DNA from: Hyperoodon ampullatus
Lineage: Eukaryota; Chordata; Mammalia; Artiodactyla; Ziphiidae
Length of the DNA: 64,000 bases
NCBI GenBank assembly: GCA_949752795.1
Contig: OX457062.1
Coordinates: forward strand, 91,811,777-91,875,776
Direction of reading: 5' to 3'
Made by a program: the position numbers and the translations under genes. This document shows, piece after piece, positions 58,940 through 64,000 of this stretch (positions are counted from its first letter, which is position 1; each line of letters opens with the position of its first letter). The notes under the pieces are model-generated. The model was not told where the DNA came from, made no database searches, and worked only from the letters and a program-made list of their open reading frames with translations.

Positions 58940-59065
58940 CTATTTTCACCACTACATTGGAAATACATTCTTCTTCCTCAGCCTCTGAGATATTTCAAGG
59001 GTAGGATGTGCATTTCCGAGCACAAAGCCCAGCACATAGTAGGAGCTTAATTAACTGAGTGAATG
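58940..59065 (+). mobile_element. L2-like 3'-end fragment
   Basis: A caaagcccagcacatagtag block followed by gagcttaattaactgagtga. Confidence 0.45.
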
Positions 59066-59411
59066 GAGTGACTCCCAGGTCCTCGCTCTTTCCTGCCAAC
59101 GCTAATCACGGAGAAGCACCATCTCATACCTCAGGTAACTTCTACCTAAAGGCAATGGCTTGCTTTGCTCACACCCAAGCCAGGTCTACTTGGCCGCCAG
59201 CTCACATCTTGGGGCACGGATCCTCGCTACCCAAACAGCTCTGTGTCCTCCACAGATGTGTGAGTTTTACTCTGAACTTCCTTTTCCGGATCATTTGTAA
59301 AAATGTGAAAGAAGCCCAGACTCAGCAAGAGCCATGGTTAAAACTCCATCTCTTGCATGAGCCTTGGGTCTCGGTTTGCACTCCTCATCCTAGGCTGACA
59401 TCTCTTTAGTG

Positions 59412-59419
<8 letters not shown>

Positions 59420-59444
<25 letters not shown>

Positions 59445-59634
59445 GGTACGCAGGCCTCTCACTGTTGCGGCCTCTCCCGTTGCGGAGCACAGGCTCCGGA
59501 CGCGCAGGCTCAGCGGCCATAGCCCATGGGCCCAGCCGCTCCGTGGCATGTGGGATCTTCCCGGGCCGGGGCACGAACCCGTGTCCCCTGCATCGGCAGG
59601 CGGACTCTCAACCACTGCGCCACCAGGGAAGCCC
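59420..59634 (-). mobile_element. Young CHR-type SINE with TSD
   Basis: A 28 nt poly-T (59415-59442) is followed by gcggtacgcaggcctctcac and the head complement ccaccagggaagccc. Flanks tagtgtcttttt (59407) and tagtgtctattt (59635) form the TSD. Confidence 0.95.
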
Positions 59635-59639
59635 TAGTG

Positions 59640-59850
59640 TCTATTTTTCACTACATAAAGGCTGGTGAGAAAATATTCATCTAACCACCTGTCTGCCCAC
59701 CCACCCATCCATGCATCCATCCCACTGTGTTGAACATCTGAGAAGGACCAGGCCTTGTGCCAGACTCTGGGAAATTCACTGATAGACAAAACAGAGTTCC
59801 TGGCCTCAAGGAGCTCAGTTGGGGCAGAAGACAAACAGGGAACAAATAAT
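59640..59850. mobile_element. Ancient mammal-wide repeat (unclassified)
   Basis: A gtgccagactctgggaaatt block followed by ctcaaggagctcagttgggg resembles the repeat type at 34020-34240. Confidence 0.35.
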
Positions 59851-59904
59851 CATAATGCCCTGTGATACACATGCTCCTGAGGTCATTTAAAGCATGCAGG
59901 TGGG

Positions 59905-60240
59905 GGGACTTCCCTGGTGGTGCAGTGGTTAAGAATCCACCTGCCAATGCAGGGCACATGGGTTCGAGCCCTGGTCCGGGAAGATCTCACATGCCACAGA
60001 GCAACTAAGCCCATGTGCCACAACTACTGAGCCTGTGCTCTAGAGCCCATGAGCCACAACTACTGAGCCCAGGTGCCACAACTACTGAATCCCGTATGCC
60101 TAGAGCCCGTGCTCCACAACAAGAGAAGCCACCGCAATGAGAAACCCATGCACCGCAACGAAGAGTAACCCTTGCTTGCCGCAACTAGAGAAAGCCCGTG
60201 TGCAGCAACAAAGACCCAATGTAGCCAAAAATAAATAAAA
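59905..60240 (+). mobile_element. CHR-type SINE
   Basis: Head ggacttccctggtggtgcag, B box gggttcgagccctggtcc, tandem CAACTACTGA units and an (AAAT)n tail. It faces the minus-strand SINE at 59420-59634. Confidence 0.93.
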
Positions 60241-60694
60241 TTAAAGAATCTCACCAAGAGGGTGAGATTAACTCTGCTGACAGAGTGGGCAGGATTTGAG
60301 CAGAGTCTTGATGGATGAGAGGACTTTTGCCATCCAGACAAGAGAGAAGGAATAGCAGGTGTGATGTGGGAAGGAGGGAAGGTACTAGAAGCTCTAAGGA
60401 GGCCAACAGTGGTGTGGAAGAGGGTCATGGCAGGAAAGAGAAACCTTGTCCATTTATCTTTTCTCACTAGGGGAAAATTTTTGTTTCCAAAAGACCGTGG
60501 GTCAATTATATCATCTTAGTAAATGAAGAAAAGCATACTGATTATGGCCTTTGCTCTGCAGAACTCAGCAAAAGCCAGAGCCTCCTCTAAAAAGCCAAGG
60601 AAAGAGCTTTAAAATGAATCCATTCTTTCACCCAACACTACCAGCACCTACCATATTTAATATTTGTATTCATGGGATGGCAATCGTCTCCCCC

Positions 60695-60815
60695 CAATGT
60701 CTATAAGCTACCTGAGTACAGAGATTTTGTTATGATCTGCGTTGAATCCCAAGAGCCTCCAGCAATCCCTGGTACATAGTAAACACCCCATAAATATTTG
60801 CTTAATGAATTCACT
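60695..60815 (+). mobile_element. L2 3'-end fragment
   Basis: Blocks gtctataagctacctgagta, then tccctggtacatagtaaaca, then gcttaatgaattca. Confidence 0.6.
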
Positions 60816-61204
60816 GGACTCCTGCTACCTGCCAGGAACTGAATTAGGTCCTGGAGATAAAGGCATGGACTAGACACATTGCCTGCCCTTTAAGCAAGGT
60901 CAATTACATGAGCTAGTTCCTTAGAAAGGCATTTTGGGGTTGGTAAGAAATCACTTCTGTTTTAAAGCTTGAAAAATAAAAAAGACCTTTCTACAAGCTG
61001 TGAGATGACCTTTTGGGAGTTAACAGGAAGGGTCTCGGCCACCTGCCCCTGCACGCTGGCAGACACTAATTTTACAGCACTCCTCCCTTCTGTCGCTGGG
61101 GCAGACAGGTGTGCTGGGAGCGCAACAGCGCCTAATAGACCCCTCCCCACAGGTGTCCGGGCACTGGCAAGCCCTGGGCCTCAGCTGCCTTTTCTAGGCC
61201 GTGT

Positions 61205-61433
61205 GGTACACTCGTGCTCACAGATACACATGCTTAACACTCACAACTCATGCTCATACAGCCCCACAATCACACGGTCACATACGATCACACTCACACA
61301 ACATGTGCTCGAACAGACAGACACAGGATCACATACAACACACGCTCACACTCACACACTTGCCCACACACACATACACCCACTCACACAACACAGCTCC
61401 CATATTCACACAGCACACAGTCACACACCCAGT

Positions 61434-61464
<31 letters not shown>

Positions 61465-61482
61465 GACACACGCAAACACAGC
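61205..61482 (+). repeat. CA-rich degenerate repeat
   Basis: About 270 bp of CACA, CTCACA and CATACA units ends in (CT)n and (CA)n near 61436-61475. It yields long but meaningless open frames rich in His and Thr. Confidence 0.9.
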
Positions 61483-61545
61483 CTGAGCCGTTAAAGTGAC
61501 AGCACTCACATTTTCCATCTCTTGGTGGTTTCAAAACAGGAAGCC

Positions 61546-61745
61546 TGAGCGCGGAGGGGAGGTGTGGGTGAGGCGAGCGCCGTGCGAAGGACCCAGGTGC
61601 GCGGGCTGGATTCAAAAGGGACGCCTTGCGGGTGCCCGTCCCCTTCACAGGCGCGAGGCCCGGGCTTAGCCAAGACCCTAAGCAGCACCAGCCCTGGCGC
61701 CCGGCTGCGGACCGTTCGGCCGGCCAGGGCAGCGACGATGCAGTC
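61546..61745. promoter_or_regulatory. CpG-rich patch in intron 1
   Basis: I count about 22 CpG in 200 bp, and it is not part of any SINE. In gene sense, GC-box-like sequence on the minus strand at 61976-62001 lies about 230 bp upstream. It may be an enhancer, an alternative promoter or simply a GC-rich patch. Confidence 0.45.
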
Positions 61746-61975
61746 ACCCAGATCATATGGCATCTCCCCCTCGGCCAGGGGTTTTCTGTGAGGAAGAAGG
61801 GAACACCCTCTGCCTTCCTGCCTGCAGACATGGAGCACCCTCTCCTTTGGAAGCCACCTCTTCCCGGAGTCCTCTGGGACTAATTCCTGTGAGCCGTTCT
61901 ACCTCACCCCTTAGGTCCTCTGCTACCTACTCGGCTGGGCTCCTTTACAGGGGAAATACTCAGTTTTGTGACCTG

Positions 61976-62001
61976 TCCCCGCCCCGCCCCCTCCCCCACT
62001 C
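61976..62001 (-). promoter_or_regulatory. GC-box / G-quadruplex tract
   Basis: The minus strand reads GGGGGAGGGGGCGGGGCGGG within this interval. This is a pair of overlapping Sp1-type GC boxes and also a quadruplex-type run. Confidence 0.45.
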
Positions 62002-62074
62002 CAAGATGAAATAGACCAGGGACCTGTTTTCTAAGATGAACTCCTTGCAGCACCTTGTATTTTTACAGTTTTTC

Positions 62075-62213
62075 GTTCTCTGTCTTTTTTTTTTTTTTTT
62101 TTTGGCCGTGTTATGAGCACACGCAGGATCTTAGTTCCCTGACCAGGGATCGAACCTGTGCCTCCTGCAGTAGAAGCAGGGAGTCTTAACCACTGGACCG
62201 CCAGGGAAATCCC
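62075..62213 (-). mobile_element. Short tRNA-derived SINE with TSD
   Basis: It has a poly-T (about 62085-62103), the B-box complement gaccagggatcgaacctgtg and the head complement ctggaccgccagggaaatcc. The duplication tacagtttttc occurs at 62064-62074 and 62214-62224. Confidence 0.92.
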
Positions 62214-62229
62214 TACAGTTTTTCATAAC

Positions 62230-62345
62230 CAGCATCTCCTTCAGTCTTCAAGATGGCTTCATGAAGTGGTGAATACTATACCCATTTTACAGATGAGGAA
62301 GCTGAGAGCAAAGAGATTAAGTCACTTGTCCCAGGGGGCCCAGAA
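62230..62345 (-). mobile_element. MIR fragment
   Basis: Blocks cattttacagatgaggaagc, then gattaagtcacttgtcccag. Confidence 0.65.
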
Positions 62346-64000
62346 GCAGCCTTTCTGATCTCAATGCTCCATTTTCAGGAATGTCACTACTCCACCTGTC
62401 ACCCTGGCTCTGAACACAGGTGTGTCTGAGATGGACAGTGTGTCAGAACAGCCAGAGCAACACCTGATGGTGAGCAGGGAGAGAAGATGAAGGAGAGGAG
62501 TGAAGCTCTGTCACAGGCTGGCGAACATCATGCCTCACCTTTGGCCCTGAAGGCACTCCCTCCCCGCCCCCCCTTTTCATACACATACCAAACCACATGC
62601 ATAGAAATAGATTCTAGCTGGCCTGGTGCCAGGAGCTTGGATAGGTCCATGTATAGACTTCAGATTGCCTAAGGCAGTTGGGACTGATTTCCACAATTTA
62701 CAGAGCAAGATGGAGGGGAAGCCGTAGCGAGATGACATTTCTGGGGATGAATGACATTTCTGGAACTTCACTTCCTCTCTTTCTCTCTCTGAGAGAAGTG
62801 ATTAAAAACCCTTTTCCTTCAGCAATGACCTTGCAAAGGAAATTGGCTTCAGTGCTTTGAAGCTTAGAGGGAGGCCGCACACCCAGCCCTTTGTGCTGTA
62901 TTCCTGCCAAAGGATGCTCCGGAGGGTAGAGCAGGGTGCCAGCAGCAGGCTGGAAGGAGACAAGAGGGGACAAAAAATGAGACCCGGCTGGATTTTTCCA
63001 CCAGGCTAGCAGTTCTGTCAGACTGTGCCCTCTGTTTCACAGTCCCCTGCATTGTAGGTTTCATATATTTAACAGCCGGGACCTATAAAACGGGACATCA
63101 GATGTCACAGGAAAAGGATGGGTCAGGCTCAGGGGAAGCCCTGGAATTTCCTTTCCTGGAGATCTCCAGGAGTGAAATGAGAGACGCCCATGCTGGGAGA
63201 ATGTATTGCTCTTCCCTCCTGTCTGGACCACTGTCCAAACCTCTCTCTCTTTCTCCAAGTCCCACCCTTTTCTTAAAAGCCTCTCCTGACCCTTCCAGGC
63301 ATTCATGCTCCCTAAGGTCAGAGACTCTGACCAATGGAGTCTCACCGACTGACGAGTGAGAAAGCGGATGATGCCTGAGATGACCTTGGATGGTACCCAG
63401 CTCCGGAGTCTGCTGTCCCTGGGCTGTTTTGTGGGGAGTGGGGAGGGGTTTCTCAGGGCTGTACTCCACTGTCAGACCCCAGAGGCTAAATTCCAGCTTG
63501 TGTGGGTGGTGGATGCAGCCCGGGTGCCAGGAGAGACCTGGTAGGAGGAGGAGAGGAGGGTCATCCAAGGAGCTGGACTTTGCTCAAGCCTGGTTTCGTT
63601 GGTCAGCAGAAGGATCTGGGACGCACAACAACCCACGGGAGGGAAACGGGGCTGCTCGCTCCCGGAGAGGCTCCGAAGCAGCCTGGCCACCCAAGTCCAG
63701 CAAGTTCATGTTCGTGGCGCCCGGAAGTCATGAGGGCCTCGCGGGAGGGAAGCGGAGCGGCTGGGCTCCTTGCTAGGGGTTTGTGTTCTCCAAGCAGAGA
63801 CCCTCGGGCCTCAGGATCTAAAGAGGTCAGCACTCCTCCCCGGAGACCGGCAAAGACTGTAAATCTGGAATACTGGATTCCTAATGCAGGTCCCTGCCAA
63901 GCGGGAAGCTGAGTAACCACTACATGGACTGACTTAGACCTTAAACTGAGGGACCTGAAATGAAGCAAATAGGATCTGGAGTTGTGCTCCTTCAGCTGAA

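Larger units (their letters stand above)
1..64000 (-). other. UBASH3B: UBASH3B gene span (partial: exon 2 to 3' UTR)
   Basis: Thirteen minus-strand exons between 33057 and 3275 encode the ubiquitin-associated and SH3 domain-containing protein B (STS-1/TULA-2). They form one open frame with coding lengths 54, 187, 199, 170, 209, 133, 121, 123, 93, 145, 107, 110 and 138 bp. The sum is 1789 bp, and the human exon 1 contribution (161 bp, recalled) would bring it to a 649-residue protein. Known role: a cytoplasmic tyrosine phosphatase and ubiquitin/CBL-binding adaptor that restrains Syk/ZAP-70 signalling and alters receptor down-regulation. The paralogue UBASH3A is less likely because the residues match the B form as I remember it and the length fits exactly. 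Exon 1 (start codon, promoter and first half of the UBA domain) was searched for and not found, so intron 1 must extend past 64000. Confidence 0.96.
33058..64000 (-). other. UBASH3B intron 1 (3' part, at least 30.9 kb)
   Basis: No coding exon was recognised here. The region holds ten tRNA-derived SINEs, L1 pieces (33487-33640, 37381-37485, 45589-46534), an MLT1-like LTR, L2 and MIR relics, microsatellites and a CpG-rich patch at 61546-61745. Stretches without anything I can name include 34750-36580, 38200-39340, 39700-40010, 40270-42190, 42610-43230, 43330-44000, 47820-48990, 49760-50620, 51640-52130, 53900-55790, 56180-57040, 60820-61190 and 62350-64000. Confidence 0.8.

Noticed and set aside
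61205..61482. CRISPR-like repeat array
   Set aside because: The repeats are simple CA-type units without spacers, and the genome is mammalian.
60969..61499. Plus-strand open frame of 176 codons rich in His/Thr
   Set aside because: The C-terminal half is translation of the CA-rich repeat; no domain or homology is recognised.
61546..61745. UBASH3B exon 1 itself
   Set aside because: The CpG patch suggested it, but none of the three minus-strand frames contains the expected UBA start with the LLSMGFPRAR motif.

Overview
This is vertebrate nuclear DNA from a placental mammal, most probably a cetacean (whale or dolphin). The evidence is 19 copies of tRNA-derived SINEs of the CHR type, several nearly intact. 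These carry a head resembling ggcttccctggtggcgcag and a CpG-rich body with a CGGTACGCGGGCCTCTCAC-type end. I recognise that repeat landscape from cetaceans; the family is known from Cetacea, hippos and ruminants. Mammalian L1, MIR, L2, MER2/Tigger and MER20 relics fill the rest. No bacterial, plasmid or phage features are present.

One protein-coding gene is recognisable: UBASH3B (STS-1, TULA-2), on the minus strand. Coding exons 2 to 14 lie at 33057 down to 3275. All 13 have GT-AG borders, matching phases and no frameshift or premature stop. Their coding length is 1789 bp. Adding the 161 bp that exon 1 contributes in the human gene (from memory) gives exactly 649 codons plus stop. Exon 1 is not in the window; it should lie beyond 64000 on the far side of a large first intron.

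Layout in plus coordinates, which runs 3' to 5' for the gene: 1-3274 is a repeat-free probable 3' UTR with a double AATAAA near its distal end. 3275-17360 holds exons 14 to 7, encoding the histidine-phosphatase (PGM-like) domain and the linker. 21385-21593 is exon 6 (SH3). 26847-32245 holds exons 5 to 3 (2H phosphoesterase-type domain). 33004-33057 is exon 2, the second part of the UBA domain. 33058-64000 is the 3' part of intron 1, made of SINEs, L1 pieces, old MIR/L2 repeats, an LTR-like block, simple repeats and a short CpG-rich patch near 61.5 kb.

The protein joins a ubiquitin-binding UBA, a 2H-type domain, an SH3 domain (CBL partner) and a C-terminal phosphatase that dampens Syk/ZAP-70 tyrosine-kinase signalling. 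All catalytic residues I know of are intact. I found no undescribed multi-gene system. The items most worth a second look are an L1 insertion with an apparent 3' transduction, an orphan retrocopied 3' end in intron 11, a weak and skippable exon 2, adjacent miR-200-family sites in the 3' UTR, and a possible alternative minus-strand first exon at a CpG patch in intron 1.
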